Of a stretch of DNA of 64,000 nucleotides, positions 37,584 to 49,072 are shown piece after piece. Both the position numbers and the translations under genes were made by a program. The first letter of the stretch is position 1. Every line of letters starts with the position of its first letter. This DNA is from Brenneria rubrifaciens. GTDB taxonomy: Bacteria > Pseudomonadota > Gammaproteobacteria > Enterobacterales > Enterobacteriaceae. Under the pieces are notes generated by a model. The model did not search any database, was not told the DNA's origin, and saw only the letters and a program-made list of their open reading frames with translations. The DNA lies in contig NZ_CP034035.1 in assembly GCF_005484945.1 (NCBI RefSeq), positions 2,294,001-2,358,000 of the forward strand, in the 5' to 3' direction.

Positions 37584-37620
37584 CGCCAACCCGCGTCAGC
37601 TCTCGGTTGGCGCGATTTTT
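37584..37620 (+). terminator. Orphan intrinsic terminator, possible end of a small RNA
   Basis: CGCCAACC (37584-37591) and GGTTGGCG (37605-37612) form an 8-base stem followed by CGATTTTTC on the plus strand. No plus-strand gene lies upstream for more than 2.5 kb, so it may end a small RNA initiating within 37350-37560. No promoter is certain. Confidence 0.5.
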
Positions 37621-37638
37621 CTATCCCTAATACACACA

Positions 37639-37663
37639 GTTATCCACAGAAATGGTGGATAAC
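37639..37663. promoter_or_regulatory. Inverted DnaA-box pair
   Basis: GTTATCCAC (37639-37647) and GTGGATAAC (37655-37663) are exact complements with 7 bases between. The first, with its flanking base, contains the consensus DnaA box TTATCCACA and the second TTATCCACC. A DnaA box has been described upstream of E. coli uvrB, which supports a regulatory reading. Confidence 0.55.
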
Positions 37664-37924
37664 TCCCACAACACCGCACCCGCATTGAGTTGCTGAAATA
37701 CTACCGTCATCTTATATCACGATGGATAAAAATTTTTTTAACGATGTTTGTGCAATTTATTTTATAAGTATTAAACTGAAAAACAGTTAAAACAGAAACC
37801 GTGATGCAGGCGCGGCGCTAAACGCAGCAAGGGTTAAGCGGAAATTTCAAGCGTTTTTTTCTATTGACAGAACGAAATGAGTCCCACCACGGAAACGCTT
37901 CGCATCTCGCCCGAATACAAACCA

Positions 37925-38602
37925 TCAGTCCAGTCGTGTCAGATTAATAAATTGCCCCAGATCTTGAAGCTTCAGCGGAGCCAGATGCGGAATTTCGCCC
38001 AGCATCGGGGCGGAGAGGCGCTGCTGTAAGCTGGTCAAATATTCCCGATGGCGTTTTCCCGGCGGTGCGATGTTGTTGGCGATCCAGCCGCTCAGTTTTA
38101 ATCCCGATTGCGCAATTGCATTAGCCGTCAGTAGCGCGTGGTTAATGCAGCCCAATTTGATCCCCACCACCAGAATGACGGGTAACTGCTCCAGCCAAAC
38201 CCAATCGGCAAATGTCTCCCGCGCCGACAGCGGGGTAAACCAGCCGCCCGCCCCTTCCACCAGCACCCAGTCCGCCTGCGTTACCAGTCGCCGCAAACCG
38301 TCGGACAGCGCAGCCAACTTAATCGGCCGCCGCTCCCCGGCACTGACAATATGCGGCGACGTCGGCTCGACGAAGGCCATCGGATTGACCACCTGATAAT
38401 CAAGCGGCACGCTGCTGTTCGCCTGAAGCGCCAGCGCGTCGCCGTTGCGAACGCCATCCGGGGTGATATCGCAACCGGACGCTACCGGCTTATACCCTGC
38501 CGTGCGGTATCCGGCACGATTCGCGGCTTGCAACAACGCGCAACTGGCAATAGTCTTGCCGACTTCCGTATCCGTTCCCGTAACGAACCAGCGTTTAGTC
38601 AT
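37925..38602 (-). CDS. bioD: Dethiobiotin synthetase BioD
   Basis: The 225-residue product closes the ureido ring of dethiobiotin from DAPA, CO2 and ATP. The P-loop FVTGTDTEVGKT lies at residues 6-17 and VEGAGGWFTPL near 113 is a second signature. Its ATG at 38602 overlaps the end of bioC by 8 bases. Last gene of bioBFCD. Confidence 0.96.
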   Translation of the reverse strand: MTKRWFVTGTDTEVGKTIASCALLQAANRAGYRTAGYKPVASGCDITPDGVRNGDALALQANSSVPLDYQVVNPMAFVEPTSPHIVSAGERRPIKLAALSDGLRRLVTQADWVLVEGAGGWFTPLSARETFADWVWLEQLPVILVVGIKLGCINHALLTANAIAQSGLKLSGWIANNIAPPGKRHREYLTSLQQRLSAPMLGEIPHLAPLKLQDLGQFINLTRLD

Positions 38603-39359
38603 GATAAATCACGCCGTAAATCAATTGATAGCTGAGCGGATACCCCTCTGGGCGCTGCGGATAAACCGCCGACAGCCGGTTAAGACGGGAACGGCTCAAT
38701 AATCCCGGCGTGCGCCCCTGATGCAACCAGGTCGCCCCGATCCCCTTCAACGATTTCATCAACGTCAGCACATCGGGAAAATGACAGGTAACACACTCCT
38801 GACGGAGCTGATGACGATAAGGGCGACAGGCCGCTTGAATCGTCGCCACAGAAAGAAAAGGGTTAACCCGTCGGGTGCCGTCCAACCGCATCCAGGCATG
38901 GGCAAGTTCTTCCAGCGACCCCTCCGCCAGGGTAGAAAAAGCGACGATCCCCCCCGAACGCGTGACCCGATACAACTCAGCCAGCGCACGGGGTAAATCG
39001 TCACACCACTGCACCGCCAGATTGCAGTAGCTGATATCCACGCAGCGATCTTCCAGGGGCAGATGCTCAATATCGCCCTGCACGTAACGTTCCGCCACCC
39101 GCTGCTCGCTGGCGTGGGCCAACATAGCCGGAGAGAGATCCAGTGCAATTACCCTTTTTCCCTGTTGCTGCCAGTAGCGGCTGAAATAACCGGTTCCGCA
39201 GCCGGCATCCAGAAGCTGTTGCCCATCGTGCGGCGGCATCAGGTTAAGCAATCGCTCTCCGCTGGCGCGCTGCAATTCGGCAAACCGATCGTAGCTGGCG
39301 GCCGCGCGGCCAAACGACTGCGCAATGGCCTGCTTGTGACGTGCATCAATAAGCATCAT
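38595..39359 (-). CDS. bioC: Malonyl-ACP O-methyltransferase BioC
   Basis: The 254-residue SAM-dependent methyltransferase masks malonyl-ACP so that it can prime pimelate synthesis for biotin. Motif [14 protein letters not shown] lies near residue 49, followed by [11 protein letters not shown] and YCNLAVQWC. Its start overlaps the bioF stop by 14 bases. Two consecutive ATGs (39359 and 39356) make the exact start uncertain by one residue. Confidence 0.95.
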   Translation of the reverse strand: MMLIDARHKQAIAQSFGRAAASYDRFAELQRASGERLLNLMPPHDGQQLLDAGCGTGYFSRYWQQQGKRVIALDLSPAMLAHASEQRVAERYVQGDIEHLPLEDRCVDISYCNLAVQWCDDLPRALAELYRVTRSGGIVAFSTLAEGSLEELAHAWMRLDGTRRVNPFLSVATIQAACRPYRHQLRQECVTCHFPDVLTLMKSLKGIGATWLHQGRTPGLLSRSRLNRLSAVYPQRPEGYPLSYQLIYGVIYHD

Positions 39360-40494
39360 GCAGCCCCGCCAGCAGTCGTTCGATATCCTCCGGCTGATGA
39401 GCCGCCGTCAGTGTAATGCGCAAACGCGCACCGCCGGGGGGCACCGTGGGAGGACGTATCGCGCTCACCCACAGCCCCTGCTCGCGCAGCGTGTTCATCA
39501 AGGACAGCGCTCGTTTATTCTCCCCCACCACCAGCGGTTGGATAGCGCTCAGGGAATCCATCAGTTGAAAAGCCGACGCGGATAAACCGGCGCGGAATTG
39601 GGCGATATTGCGTTGCAGTGCATCCCGCCGTTGCTGCTCATCGCGGATACAATGTAATGCGGCACTCAGCGCGCAAGCCTGTGGCGCGGGCATGGCAGTG
39701 CTGTAAATGAGATGCCGGGCGAACTGCAAGAAGTATTCCGCCAGCGGTTCATCACACAACACCGCAGCGCCGCTAATGCCGAAAGCCTTACCGAATGTCA
39801 CAATCAGCAGTTCCGGTTTTACGCCCTGTCGCCAGCCGCTTCCGCGCCCTTCTTCCCCCAACACGCCAATACCGTGGGCATCATCCACCATCAGCAACGC
39901 GCCGTGCGCTTTCGATTGCGCGTGTATTTGCGCCAACGGCGCCATATCACCGTCCATGCTGAACACGCCTTCGGTCACCACCAGCGTTTGCCCGTCCACC
40001 GGCTTTTCCAGCAGTTTTTGCAGGCTATCCACTTGATTATGCCGGAAGCGCCGCAACGTCGCCGGGGAATGCGCCGCCGCTTCCAGCAGGGAAGCATGGC
40101 TGAACTTGTCGGCCAGAATGCGATCGCCCGCCTGCGTCAAGGCCGCGACAACCGCCTGATTAGCCGCGTAACCGGAAATAAACAGCAGCGCGCGCGGGTA
40201 TCCCAACCAGTCGGCCAACCGGGTTTCCAGTGCGGCATGCGCATCGGTATAGCCCGTCACATGCCCGGAACCGCCGCTGCCGACGCCGTATTGCGCCGCC
40301 CCCTGCTGCCAGGCCCGGATGATCTTGGGGTGATGACTTAACCCCAGATAGTCATTACTGGAAAAATTGAGATAACAGCGATCGCCCTGCATCATCCAGC
40401 GCCCGCTGCCGCCCTGATTGCTCTGCCGCTGACGATACGCCTCATCCCGCCGCCGCTGCGCCAGCGCCTGTTCAATACGCGTTTGCCAGCTCAT
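39346..40494 (-). CDS. bioF: 8-amino-7-oxononanoate synthase BioF
   Basis: This 382-residue PLP enzyme condenses pimeloyl-ACP with L-alanine. The PLP lysine lies in [10 protein letters not shown] near residue 236. [12 protein letters not shown] and SGYAANQAV are family signatures. ATG at 40494, 51 bases after the bioB stop. Confidence 0.96.
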   Translation of the reverse strand: MSWQTRIEQALAQRRRDEAYRQRQSNQGGSGRWMMQGDRCYLNFSSNDYLGLSHHPKIIRAWQQGAAQYGVGSGGSGHVTGYTDAHAALETRLADWLGYPRALLFISGYAANQAVVAALTQAGDRILADKFSHASLLEAAAHSPATLRRFRHNQVDSLQKLLEKPVDGQTLVVTEGVFSMDGDMAPLAQIHAQSKAHGALLMVDDAHGIGVLGEEGRGSGWRQGVKPELLIVTFGKAFGISGAAVLCDEPLAEYFLQFARHLIYSTAMPAPQACALSAALHCIRDEQQRRDALQRNIAQFRAGLSASAFQLMDSLSAIQPLVVGENKRALSLMNTLREQGLWVSAIRPPTVPPGGARLRITLTAAHQPEDIERLLAGLHDAY

Positions 40495-40545
40495 CCCGCG
40501 TTGCTCCGCATTATCCTGCCCCTGGGTAGCGATAACTGATCGACG

Positions 40546-41583
40546 TTATACAGCGGCATTATAAAACTGCTCGCTGTCGCTATGGATCAATTGATCCGTC
40601 AGCCGCTGCTGCTGCTGGTTATCGCCATATTCGACGTCGGTCTGCTGCGGATTCAGCCCCAGCTTACGAAACAGTGCCAGATCCTTGTCTTCTTTGGGGT
40701 TCGGCGTGGTCAGAAGTTTGCAACCGTAGAAAATGGCGTTGGCGCCCGCCATAAAACACATGGCTTGCGTCTGTTCGCTCATCTGCTCGCGTCCGGCGGA
40801 CAACCGAACATAGGAAGACGGCATCATAATACGGGCGACGGCAATGGTGCGGATAAAATCAAACGGGTCGACATCATCATTATCGGCCAGCGGCGTGCCC
40901 TTTACTTTGACCAGCATATTGATGGGAACGCTTTCCGGCGGTGTCGGCAGGTTGGCCAGTTGTACCAGCAATCCGGCCCGGTCGCGCACGGTTTCCCCCA
41001 GGCCGACAATCCCGCCGGAACAGACTTTGATCCCCGCCTGGCGAACCTTATCCAACGTATCAAGACGCTCCTGATAGCTACGCGTGGTGACGATACTGCC
41101 GTAGAATTCTGGTGAGGTGTCCAGATTATGGTTATAAAAATCCAGCCCGGCGGAGGCCAGACGCTCCGCCTGATGGTTATTCAACGTACCGAGCGTCATG
41201 CAGGTTTCCATCCCCAGTTCTTTTACGCCTTGTACCATCTGCTCCAGATAGGGCATGTCGCGCTCATGGGGATTTTTCCAGGCCGCGCCCATGCAAAAAC
41301 GGGTCGAGCCGGCCGCTTTTGCCTGACGCGCCGACGCCAGCACCTGCTCCACCTGCATTAGTCGTTCGGTTTCAATTCCGGTACGGTAGCGGGAACTTTG
41401 CGGACAATATTTACAGTCTTCCGGGCAAGCGCCGGTTTTAATGGATAGCAGGGTACTAACCTGCACCTGACGCGGATCGAAGTGCCGACGATGCACTTGC
41501 TGGGCCTCAAACATCAGTTCCAGAAACGGTGTGTTGAAGAGCTTTTGCGCTTGCTCAAGCGTCCAGTTAATACGGTCAGCCAT
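40546..41583 (-). CDS. bioB: Biotin synthase BioB
   Basis: The 345-residue radical SAM enzyme inserts sulfur into dethiobiotin. CPEDCKYC near residue 53 binds the SAM cluster. Further cysteines and the Arg in YVRLSAGRE fit the sacrificial 2Fe-2S cluster. The ATG at 41583 follows TTGGAGAT. First gene of bioBFCD, transcribed from the operator region shared with bioA. Confidence 0.97.
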   Translation of the reverse strand: MADRINWTLEQAQKLFNTPFLELMFEAQQVHRRHFDPRQVQVSTLLSIKTGACPEDCKYCPQSSRYRTGIETERLMQVEQVLASARQAKAAGSTRFCMGAAWKNPHERDMPYLEQMVQGVKELGMETCMTLGTLNNHQAERLASAGLDFYNHNLDTSPEFYGSIVTTRSYQERLDTLDKVRQAGIKVCSGGIVGLGETVRDRAGLLVQLANLPTPPESVPINMLVKVKGTPLADNDDVDPFDFIRTIAVARIMMPSSYVRLSAGREQMSEQTQAMCFMAGANAIFYGCKLLTTPNPKEDKDLALFRKLGLNPQQTDVEYGDNQQQQRLTDQLIHSDSEQFYNAAV

Positions 41584-41636
41584 CTCGGCATCTCCAAAAT
41601 AAAAAACGTTTCGTCAGTTTAAATTAACCCGATATA

Positions 41637-41670
41637 CTGTCAACCAAATGGAACTCAATTTGGTTGACAG
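41637..41670. promoter_or_regulatory. Biotin operator (BirA-type) between bioB and bioA
   Basis: CTGTCAACCAAAT (41637-41649) and ATTTGGTTGACAG (41658-41670) are exact complements around 8 bases, close in form to the E. coli bio operator (TTGTAAACC...GGTTTACAA). On the minus strand the right arm supplies TTGACA as a bioB -35 with TAAACT 16 bases on. On the plus strand TATACT (41633-41638) can serve bioA. BirA-biotinyl-AMP would shut off both. Confidence 0.9.
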
Positions 41671-41679
41671 CGTACCATG

Positions 41680-42975
41680 ATGACCCCGGAAGACTTAGCC
41701 TTTGACCAGCGCCATATCTGGCATCCTTACACGTCAATGACGCAGCCGCTCCCCTGTTATCCGGTGGTATCGGCCAATGGCGCCGAACTGCAACTGAATG
41801 ACGGACGTAGACTGATCGACGGCATGTCCTCCTGGTGGGCGGCGATCCACGGCTACAATCATCCGGCGATCAATCAGGCGGTGCAGGATCAACTGTCGCA
41901 AATGTCACATGTGATGTTCGGGGGCATTACCCATCCCCCGGCCGTCGCGCTGTGCCGCCGGTTGGTGGATATCACCCCGGCCGGACTGGAGTGCGTGTTT
42001 CTGGCCGACTCAGGTTCCGTCGCGGTTGAAGTGGCCATGAAGATGGCGGTGCAATACTGGCAGGCGCGTGGCGAAGCGCGCCGGCGTTTACTTACCCTGC
42101 GCCGCGGCTATCACGGCGATACCCTGGGCGCGATGTCGGTGTGCGACCCGCAAAACGCCATGCACAGTCTGTATCAAGGCTATCTCCCCCAGCATCTGTT
42201 TGTGGACGCGCCGCAATGCGGCTTTGACGCCGATTGGCTGGAGACAGACATTGCGCCACTGCGTACCGCGCTGGACGAACAGTCTCACACGATTGCCGCC
42301 GTCATTCTGGAGCCGATCGTTCAGGGCGCAGGCGGTATGCGTTTTTATCATCCGGCTTATCTGCGGCAGGTGCGTGAACTGTGCGACCAGCACGGCGTGT
42401 TACTGATCGCGGACGAAATTGCCACCGGATTTGGCCGTACCGGTAAACTGTTCGCCTGTGAACACGCGGCGATCGCCCCGGATATATTGTGTCTGGGGAA
42501 AGCGCTGACCGGCGGCTATATGACGTTATCCGCCACGCTGACCACCCGCGCGGTAGCTGAAACCATCAGCAACGGCGCGGCAGGCTGTTTCATGCACGGC
42601 CCGACGTTCATGGCCAACCCGCTGGCCTGTGCCGCCGCCAACGCCAGCCTATCGTTGTTGGCGGAAAATCGCTGGCAACCGCAGGTAAAAGCGATTGAAC
42701 AACAACTGCGCCAAGGTCTTATGCCGCTTACCGGGTCCGGGCAGGTCGCCGACGTTCGGGTGCTGGGCGCGATCGGCGTGGTGGAAACCCGCCGCCCGGT
42801 GAATATGGCGCGACTGCAACACTTTTTTGTCGAACGCGGCGTATGGATTCGCCCATTCGGCAAGCTGATTTACCTGATGCCGCCGTTTATCATCCAATCC
42901 TCGCAGTTGTATCGGCTCACATCGGCAATTGGCGAAGCGCTTGCGGACGCCAGCCTGTTTAACAATGAGTCCTGA
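41680..42975 (+). CDS. bioA: Adenosylmethionine-8-amino-7-oxononanoate aminotransferase BioA
   Basis: The 431-residue class III PLP aminotransferase uses SAM as amino donor to make [31 protein letters not shown] and the PLP Lys in [11 protein letters not shown] (near residue 273) are diagnostic. Two ATGs (41677 and 41680) are possible. The second gives [10 protein letters not shown], matching E. coli. Divergent from bioBFCD. Confidence 0.96.
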   Translation: MTPEDLAFDQRHIWHPYTSMTQPLPCYPVVSANGAELQLNDGRRLIDGMSSWWAAIHGYNHPAINQAVQDQLSQMSHVMFGGITHPPAVALCRRLVDITPAGLECVFLADSGSVAVEVAMKMAVQYWQARGEARRRLLTLRRGYHGDTLGAMSVCDPQNAMHSLYQGYLPQHLFVDAPQCGFDADWLETDIAPLRTALDEQSHTIAAVILEPIVQGAGGMRFYHPAYLRQVRELCDQHGVLLIADEIATGFGRTGKLFACEHAAIAPDILCLGKALTGGYMTLSATLTTRAVAETISNGAAGCFMHGPTFMANPLACAAANASLSLLAENRWQPQVKAIEQQLRQGLMPLTGSGQVADVRVLGAIGVVETRRPVNMARLQHFFVERGVWIRPFGKLIYLMPPFIIQSSQLYRLTSAIGEALADASLFNNES

Positions 42976-43085
42976 ATCACACCATAAGATTGCAACTCAA
43001 ACATCTTGCTCGGAAAACTTGTGAGCTGTGGCACGCTAATTCCATAAGCGCTATGATGATGACCTCGGTTAATCAGGAATTTCCT

Positions 43086-43493
43086 ATGCGTAATACGTTC
43101 ACACTATGCTGGCAGTATTTACGCGCTTTCGCATTGATTTACCTCTGTCTGCTGGCAGGCAATGCGATATCCGCGTTACTTCCGTTGACGATTCCCGGCA
43201 GCATCATAGGGATGCTGATTCTGTTCTCACTTCTCGCCTCGCAGATCCTGCCCGCCCAGTGGGTGAAACCCGCCTGCCGCCTGTTAATCCGTTATATGGC
43301 GCTGCTGTTCGTGCCGATTGGCGTGGGCGTCATGAACTATTATGACTTGCTCAGTCAACAGTTCGGCCCGATTGTCGTCTCCTGTGTGATCAGTACGCTG
43401 GTGGTGATGATCACCGTCGGCTTCAGCACACAACTCATGCAACGTAAACAGATCATCGGAAACAATCGTCTGCAAGGTAAGGAAAAAGAATAA
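43086..43493 (+). CDS. yohJ: CidA/LrgA family membrane protein YohJ
   Basis: The 135-residue inner-membrane protein has four hydrophobic segments. [13 protein letters not shown] and [15 protein letters not shown] are family signatures shared with E. coli YohJ. CidA/LrgA proteins are holin-like and pair with CidB/LrgB partners, affecting murein hydrolase activity or small-molecule export. The ATG at 43086 follows CAGGAA. Its stop overlaps the yohK start (TAATG). Confidence 0.93.
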   Translation: MRNTFTLCWQYLRAFALIYLCLLAGNAISALLPLTIPGSIIGMLILFSLLASQILPAQWVKPACRLLIRYMALLFVPIGVGVMNYYDLLSQQFGPIVVSCVISTLVVMITVGFSTQLMQRKQIIGNNRLQGKEKE

Positions 43494-44191
43494 TGCTGGC
43501 CTCTTTATGGTGGTCGTTGCCGCTCACTTTGTGCGTTTTTTTTGCCGCCCGTAAGCTGGCGATATGGACCAAAATACCGTTGCTGAATCCGTTGCTGATT
43601 TCAATGGTCATTATTATCCCGCTGCTGCTGCTACTGCATATTCCTTACGATCGCTATTTCAAAGGAAGTGAAGTGCTCAATGACCTACTGCAACCCGCCG
43701 TCGTCGCATTGGCTTTTCCTTTATACGAACAGCTTCACCAGATCCGCGCCCGCTGGAAATCGATTATCAGCGCCTGTTTTATCGGCAGCGTGACCGCGAT
43801 CGTTTCCGGTACGCTGATCGCTCTGTGGATGGGCGCATCGCCTGAGATTGCCGCTTCCGTGTTGCCCAAGTCCGTTACGACACCCATTGCCATGGCGGTG
43901 GCCGACGCTATCGGCGGCATTCCGGCTATCAGCGCCGTCTGCGTGATTTTTGTCGGTATTCTGGGCGCTGTGTTAGGGCACAGCCTCTTTGATCGCCTCG
44001 GTATCAAAACCAAAGCCGCGCGCGGTTTATCAATGGGAACCGCTTCACATGCTCTGGGCACGGCACGTAGTGTGGAAGTGGATTTTCAGGAAGGAGCATT
44101 CAGTTCACTGGCGCTGGTCATTTGTGGAATTATCACCTCGCTGATTGCGCCCTTTATATTTCCCGTCCTGTTACATTTATTTGGGAAATAA
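43493..44191 (+). CDS. yohK: CidB/LrgB family membrane protein YohK
   Basis: The 232-residue polytopic protein matches E. coli YohK, including LNDLLQPAVVALAFPLYEQ, LPKSVTTPIAMAV and MGTASHALGTAR. It is the LrgB-type partner of YohJ and is translationally coupled to it. In E. coli this pair with cdd is linked to pyruvate or nucleoside metabolism. Here cdd follows 142 bases downstream. Confidence 0.93.
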   Translation: MLASLWWSLPLTLCVFFAARKLAIWTKIPLLNPLLISMVIIIPLLLLLHIPYDRYFKGSEVLNDLLQPAVVALAFPLYEQLHQIRARWKSIISACFIGSVTAIVSGTLIALWMGASPEIAASVLPKSVTTPIAMAVADAIGGIPAISAVCVIFVGILGAVLGHSLFDRLGIKTKAARGLSMGTASHALGTARSVEVDFQEGAFSSLALVICGIITSLIAPFIFPVLLHLFGK

Positions 44192-44333
44192 CGTGAACAA
44201 GAAATTTTTTGAAATATATCGCGTATTTAATATTTAATTTTCATTAATTTCACATATGAAGAGATAATAGTCACAATTTATTGCTACTTTGATCGCTGAC
44301 ATGATTTATTGACTGGTAAAAGAGTACGCCGAC

Positions 44334-45224
44334 ATGCATCCACGTTTTGAAACCGCCTTTCAACAATTACCCGCCAGCCTGCAATTCCCCCTGGCGACGA
44401 TCCTGCACCGCCCGGATTTTTCCGCCATGCTGACTGCCGATGAAGTGGAAAGTTTGTGCCGCGCCAGCCGGTTGGATCGTGATACGCTGGCGTTTGCTTT
44501 GCTCCCACTAGCCGCCGCCTGCGCCCAGGCGATGATATCCCATTTTCAGGTTGGCGCGATCGCACAAGGCATAAGCGGTAATCTCTATTTCGGCGCTAAC
44601 ATGGAGTTTGCTCACGGTCAGCTTCAGCAAACGGTGCACGCCGAACAAAGCGCCATCGCCCACGCCTGGTTACGTAATGAAAGAGGGTTGAACTCCATTA
44701 CGGTGAATCACACGCCTTGCGGCCACTGCCGGCAATTCATGAATGAATTGAACTGCGCGGCTTCACTGCGTATCCAACTCCCTGGACGCCAGCCCGCCCT
44801 GCTCAGCCACTATTTGCCAGACGCCTTCGGCCCGGGCGATTTACAAATCGAGACATTATTGCTGGATGATGTGAATCACGGCTTTGTGCTGGAGAAGGCG
44901 GACGGGCTTACGCTGCACGCACTGGAAGCCGCCAACCTCAGCCACGCGCCATACAGTCATGCCATCAGCGGTATCGCTCTGGAAACGGTGAACGGCCGTC
45001 TCTATACTGGTCGTTATGCGGAAAACGCCGCGTTCAATCCCAGCCTGCCGCCTCTGCAAGCTGCGCTGAATCTGATGAACCTCGCCGGCGAAGCGCAAAC
45101 CGCCATCCGCCGGGCGGTGATTGTCGAATGCCGCAACGCCGCGATTGTCCAGGGGACGATATCGCAAATCATGCTGGCTGAATTTGGGTGCACGGACGTT
45201 GCCCTGCATTTCATTGACAAATAA
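44334..45224 (+). CDS. cdd: Cytidine deaminase
   Basis: The 296-residue enterobacterial-type enzyme has two cytidine deaminase domains, of which only the first is catalytic. Zinc and catalytic residues His102, Glu104 (VHAEQ), Cys129 and Cys132 (PCGHC) match E. coli numbering. It deaminates cytidine and deoxycytidine to uridine forms in salvage. The ATG at 44334 has a weak ribosome site but matches the E. coli N-terminus (MHPRF). Confidence 0.96.
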   Translation: MHPRFETAFQQLPASLQFPLATILHRPDFSAMLTADEVESLCRASRLDRDTLAFALLPLAAACAQAMISHFQVGAIAQGISGNLYFGANMEFAHGQLQQTVHAEQSAIAHAWLRNERGLNSITVNHTPCGHCRQFMNELNCAASLRIQLPGRQPALLSHYLPDAFGPGDLQIETLLLDDVNHGFVLEKADGLTLHALEAANLSHAPYSHAISGIALETVNGRLYTGRYAENAAFNPSLPPLQAALNLMNLAGEAQTAIRRAVIVECRNAAIVQGTISQIMLAEFGCTDVALHFIDK

Positions 45225-45400
45225 TGGCAACAATTTTGTGAAGTGAATCGATTCATTCTATTTTAATGCCCAGATTCAAGTTATCTGTAACTATTTAAAT
45301 TAACAATTCCTGTACATAATTTCTGGGTAATTTAAGATCCGTTCAGCTTTTGCTAATATCATATCAATTCGTTTCTGTTACCCGAAGAGTAAAAAAAGTC

Positions 45401-47098
45401 ATGGAATTAGAATACGAAAGTAAACGACCTCTCTACATCCCTTACGCTGGTCCAATATTACTTGAATTTCCGTTGCTGAATAAAGGCAGTGCTTTTACTG
45501 AAGAAGAGCGCACTGACTTTAATCTGCACGGTTTGCTGCCAGAAGCCGTTGAGACGATTGAAGAACAGGCCGAACGCGCCTGGCGTCAATACCAGGAATT
45601 CAAGAACGATATTGAGAAGCATGTCTATTTACGCAATATCCAGGATACTAACGAAACGCTGTTCTATCGCCTGCTGGACGCTCATCTGAGCGAAATGATG
45701 CCAATCATCTATACGCCGACCGTGGGCGAAGCCTGTGAGCACTTCTCCGATATTTATCGCCGGGCCCGCGGCCTGTTTATCTCCTACCCGAACCGCGCGC
45801 ATATCGACGATATGCTCCAAAACGCCACCAAGCAGAATGTAAAAGTCATCGTTGTGACCGACGGAGAACGTATTCTGGGTCTGGGCGATCAGGGCATCGG
45901 TGGTATGGGGATTCCTATCGGTAAACTCTCGCTGTATACCGCGTGTGGCGGCATCAGCCCGGCTTACACCCTGCCGGTTGTTCTGGATGTGGGCACCAAC
46001 AACCCGCAGCGCCTGAACGATCCGCTGTACATGGGCTGGCGTCATCCGCGTATTACCGATGACGAATACTATGCGTTCGTCGACGAATTCATTCAGGCCG
46101 TCAAACGCCGCTGGCCGAACGTCCTGTTGCAGTTTGAAGACTTCGCACAGAAAAATGCGACCCCGCTGCTAAACCGCTACCGTGATGAACTCTGTAGCTT
46201 CAACGACGACATTCAGGGCACGGCCGCCGTCGCACTGGGTAGCCTGATTGCCGCCAGCCGCGCCGCGGGCAGCCAGTTGCGCGATCAGACAGTGGTCTTC
46301 CTGGGCGCCGGCTCCGCCGGTTGCGGTATCGCCGAGCAAATCGTTGCCCAGATGAAATCCGAAGGTCTGAGCGAAGACGAAGCGCGCGCCCGCGTCTTCA
46401 TGGTTGATCGTTTCGGCCTGCTGACGGATAAATTACCGAACCTGCTCGACTTCCAGAGCAAGCTAGTGCAGAAAAGCGATCTGTTGACCTCCTGGGACGT
46501 GACCAGCGATGCCATCTCCCTGCTGGAAGTGGTTCGCAACGCCAAACCGACCATCATGATCGGGGTTTCCGGCCAGCCGGGTCTGTTTACGGAAGAAATT
46601 ATCCGTGAAATGCACAAACACTGCGCCCGCCCAATCGTTATGCCGCTGTCCAACCCGACCTCCCGTGTGGAAGCCCGCCCGGAAGACATTATTCGTTGGA
46701 CCGACGGCACCGCGCTGGTCGCGACAGGCAGCCCGTTCAGCCCGGTCACCTATCAGGACAAGGTTTACCCGATTGCCCAGTGCAACAACTCCTTTATCTT
46801 CCCAGGCATTGGATTGGGCGTACTGGCCTCCGGGGCGAAACGCATTACCGACGGCATGCTGATGGCAGCCAGCCGCGCATTGGCCGACTGTTCACCGATG
46901 GCCAACAACGGTGACGGCGCGTTACTGCCGGATCTCGAGGATATTCAGGAAGTATCCAAGCGTATCGCGCTGGAAGTGGGTAAAGCGGCACAGTTGCAAG
47001 GTGTCGCGGTCGTGACGTCAGGCGACGCACTGGAAAAGGCGATTGCGCACAATTTCTGGCAGCCGCAGTACCGTAACTACAAACGAACTTCTTTCTAA
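45401..47098 (+). CDS. maeA: NAD-dependent malic enzyme MaeA (SfcA)
   Basis: The 565-residue product has the same length as E. coli MaeA. It oxidatively decarboxylates malate to pyruvate. YTPTVGEAC holds the catalytic Tyr, [18 protein letters not shown] the catalytic Lys region, [11 protein letters not shown] the metal ligands and [11 protein letters not shown] the NAD site. The ATG at 45401 (MELEYESK) follows AGAG. An upstream in-frame start at 45350 is unsupported. A strong terminator follows. Confidence 0.97.
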   Translation: MELEYESKRPLYIPYAGPILLEFPLLNKGSAFTEEERTDFNLHGLLPEAVETIEEQAERAWRQYQEFKNDIEKHVYLRNIQDTNETLFYRLLDAHLSEMMPIIYTPTVGEACEHFSDIYRRARGLFISYPNRAHIDDMLQNATKQNVKVIVVTDGERILGLGDQGIGGMGIPIGKLSLYTACGGISPAYTLPVVLDVGTNNPQRLNDPLYMGWRHPRITDDEYYAFVDEFIQAVKRRWPNVLLQFEDFAQKNATPLLNRYRDELCSFNDDIQGTAAVALGSLIAASRAAGSQLRDQTVVFLGAGSAGCGIAEQIVAQMKSEGLSEDEARARVFMVDRFGLLTDKLPNLLDFQSKLVQKSDLLTSWDVTSDAISLLEVVRNAKPTIMIGVSGQPGLFTEEIIREMHKHCARPIVMPLSNPTSRVEARPEDIIRWTDGTALVATGSPFSPVTYQDKVYPIAQCNNSFIFPGIGLGVLASGAKRITDGMLMAASRALADCSPMANNGDGALLPDLEDIQEVSKRIALEVGKAAQLQGVAVVTSGDALEKAIAHNFWQPQYRNYKRTSF

Positions 47099-47114
47099 TT
47101 AATAGTCTGTAGTA

Positions 47115-47148
47115 AAAAAGCGCGGCCCGATTTTAGGCCGCGCTTTTT
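47115..47148. terminator. Bidirectional terminator, maeA/gsiD
   Basis: AAAAAGCGCGGCC and GGCCGCGCTTTTT form a perfect 13-base stem around an 8-base loop, 16 bases after maeA and 5 bases beyond the gsiD 3' end. Confidence 0.92.
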
Positions 47149-47152
47149 GCAT

Positions 47153-48058
47153 CTAGCCTTTCAGCTTCGGATCAAGCGCATCACGCAAGCCATCCCCCAG
47201 CAGATTAAACGCCAGCACCGTCAGGAAAATCGCCAAGCTGGGAAAAATCGCCACGTGGGGTGCAATCACCATATCGGAACGCGCTTCATTGAGCATCGCC
47301 CCCCATTCCGGCGTTGGCGGCTGAGCGCCCAGCCCTAGAAACGACAAACTGGCCGCAGTGATAATCGACATGCCGATGCGCATGGAGAAATACACCACAA
47401 TCGACGACACCGTGCCGGGAAGAATATGCCGGAAGACAATCGTCCAGTCGGACGCCCCGATACTGCGCGCCGATTCAATGTAAGTCTGGTGTTTCAGTAC
47501 CAGCGTATTGCCTCTGACCAATCGGGCAAACGCCGGGATACTGAAAATCGCTACCGCGAAAATCACATTCGCCATCCCGCTGCCCATAATCGCCACCACT
47601 GCAATCGCCAGCAAAATACCGGGAAAAGCGAACAATACATCGCAAATGCGCATGATTGCCCGATCCCACCAGCCTTCATAGTAACCCGCCAATAACCCGA
47701 GTGACGTACCGATCAGCATCCCGATCAGGACGGAAAAAATGCCCGCCGCCAGCGAAATTCGTGCACCCAGCAAAATTCGGCTGAAAATATCACGCCCCAG
47801 CGAATCCACCCCCAGCCAGTGCGTCGCGGACGGCCCTTCATTCAGCCGATCGTAATCAAAGTAGTTTTCGGCGTCATAGGGGATCAGATAAGGCGCCAGT
47901 AGTGCAACAAGGATCAGCAAAGCTACGAACAGACCCGCCAGCAAAGCCACATGCTGGCAACGGAAGCGTCGCCAGAATTCATGCCACGGAGTACGAATTT
48001 GATTCTCCCCGATTGTCGGCAGAGTGGATAACACCGCGTTACGCCGCCAGTTTTTCAT
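47153..48058 (-). CDS. gsiD: Glutathione ABC transporter permease GsiD
   Basis: The 301-residue DppC-type permease has an N-terminal cytoplasmic tail, six membrane segments and the ATPase-docking loop EAA-like [19 protein letters not shown] near 195. It matches E. coli GsiD and forms the translocation pore with GsiC. Start 48058, 9 bases after the gsiC stop. Confidence 0.94.
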   Translation of the reverse strand: MKNWRRNAVLSTLPTIGENQIRTPWHEFWRRFRCQHVALLAGLFVALLILVALLAPYLIPYDAENYFDYDRLNEGPSATHWLGVDSLGRDIFSRILLGARISLAAGIFSVLIGMLIGTSLGLLAGYYEGWWDRAIMRICDVLFAFPGILLAIAVVAIMGSGMANVIFAVAIFSIPAFARLVRGNTLVLKHQTYIESARSIGASDWTIVFRHILPGTVSSIVVYFSMRIGMSIITAASLSFLGLGAQPPTPEWGAMLNEARSDMVIAPHVAIFPSLAIFLTVLAFNLLGDGLRDALDPKLKG

Positions 48059-48067
48059 TCCCTTTCC

Positions 48068-48988
48068 TCATTGATAACGAATCGACGGGTTAATTGCGGC
48101 ATACAGCATATCGACCAACAAATTGATCAGGATAAACTCCAATGAAAACAGCAACACCTCCGCCTGAATGATCGGATAGTCGCGCATCTCCACCGCATCC
48201 ACCAACAACCGCCCCAGTCCCGGCCAGTTAAATACTTTCTCGACCACAATCGAACCGCCCAGCAGAAAGCCGAATTGCAGGCCCATCATGGTCACGACCG
48301 GAATCAACGCATTTCGCAAACCGTGCTTAATCACCACCATCAATTCAGGCACTCCTTTTGCCCGCGCCGTACGCATATAGTCTTCCCGCATCACCTCGAC
48401 GAAAGACGCGCGGGTGAAGCGGGCCATGATCGCCGACACCGCCGCCCCCAGCGTGATGGAAGGCAAAATATAGTGCAGCCAGGTGTCCGCGCCGACGGTG
48501 GGTAACCAGCCCAGCTCAACGGAAAACACCTGCATCAGCAGCATGCCAAGCGCAAAGGCGGGAAACGATATCCCGGATACCGCCAGCGTCATGCCGATTC
48601 TGTCCGGCCAGCCATTGCGCCACACCGCCGATATCACACCGATCGCCATGCCAAAAATCACCGCCCAGACCATACTGCTGACGGTCAGCCAGAACGTCGG
48701 CATAAAGCGCGTGGCAATCTCTTCCACCACCGGCCTTTTGGATACCATCGAGTGACCAAAATCGCCTTGCAGACTACGCGTGAAGAAGCGCCAGAATTGT
48801 TCCGGCAGCGGCTTATCCAACCCCAAATCCTGGCGGACCAGTTCAACCACCGTCGCATCCGCTTCCCGTCCGGCCGCCAGGCGTGCCGGATCGCCCGGTA
48901 GAAGGTGGACGAACAGAAATACCAGCACCATGACGATCAACATCGTGGGAATCAGACCCAATAGTCGTTTAATAAAATAATTCAGCAT
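48068..48988 (-). CDS. gsiC: Glutathione ABC transporter permease GsiC
   Basis: The 306-residue DppB-type permease has the same length as E. coli GsiC, with the N-terminal [14 protein letters not shown], the segment [11 protein letters not shown] and docking loop TARAKGVPE. The ATG at 48988 starts this conserved N-terminus. The longer frame from 49066 would run through the intercistronic hairpin. Confidence 0.95.
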   Translation of the reverse strand: MLNYFIKRLLGLIPTMLIVMVLVFLFVHLLPGDPARLAAGREADATVVELVRQDLGLDKPLPEQFWRFFTRSLQGDFGHSMVSKRPVVEEIATRFMPTFWLTVSSMVWAVIFGMAIGVISAVWRNGWPDRIGMTLAVSGISFPAFALGMLLMQVFSVELGWLPTVGADTWLHYILPSITLGAAVSAIMARFTRASFVEVMREDYMRTARAKGVPELMVVIKHGLRNALIPVVTMMGLQFGFLLGGSIVVEKVFNWPGLGRLLVDAVEMRDYPIIQAEVLLFSLEFILINLLVDMLYAAINPSIRYQ

Positions 48989-49028
48989 GGATTGGTTTCT
49001 ACCCCTATCCCCCATCAATACTAAAGAA

Positions 49029-49052
49029 CAGGGAGACCGCACGGTCTCCCTG
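49029..49052 (-). terminator. Intercistronic attenuating hairpin, gsiB/gsiC
   Basis: CAGGGAGACC and GGTCTCCCTG form a perfect 10-base stem with loop GCAC, 21 bases after gsiB, followed on the minus strand by TTCTTTAG. Likely a partial terminator or 3' stabiliser that keeps binding protein in excess of permease. Confidence 0.6.
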
Positions 49053-49072
49053 ATTACGCGAATCAAACCGGC

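Larger units (their letters stand above)
37207..37924. other. uvrB-bioD intergenic region
   Basis: The 718-base AT-rich region has no protein-coding gene that I can support. It contains a LexA box (37321-37340), an isolated plus-strand terminator (37584-37620) and an inverted pair of DnaA-box-like sequences (37639-37663). The stretch between 37664 and 37924 shows nothing else distinct. Confidence 0.5.
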
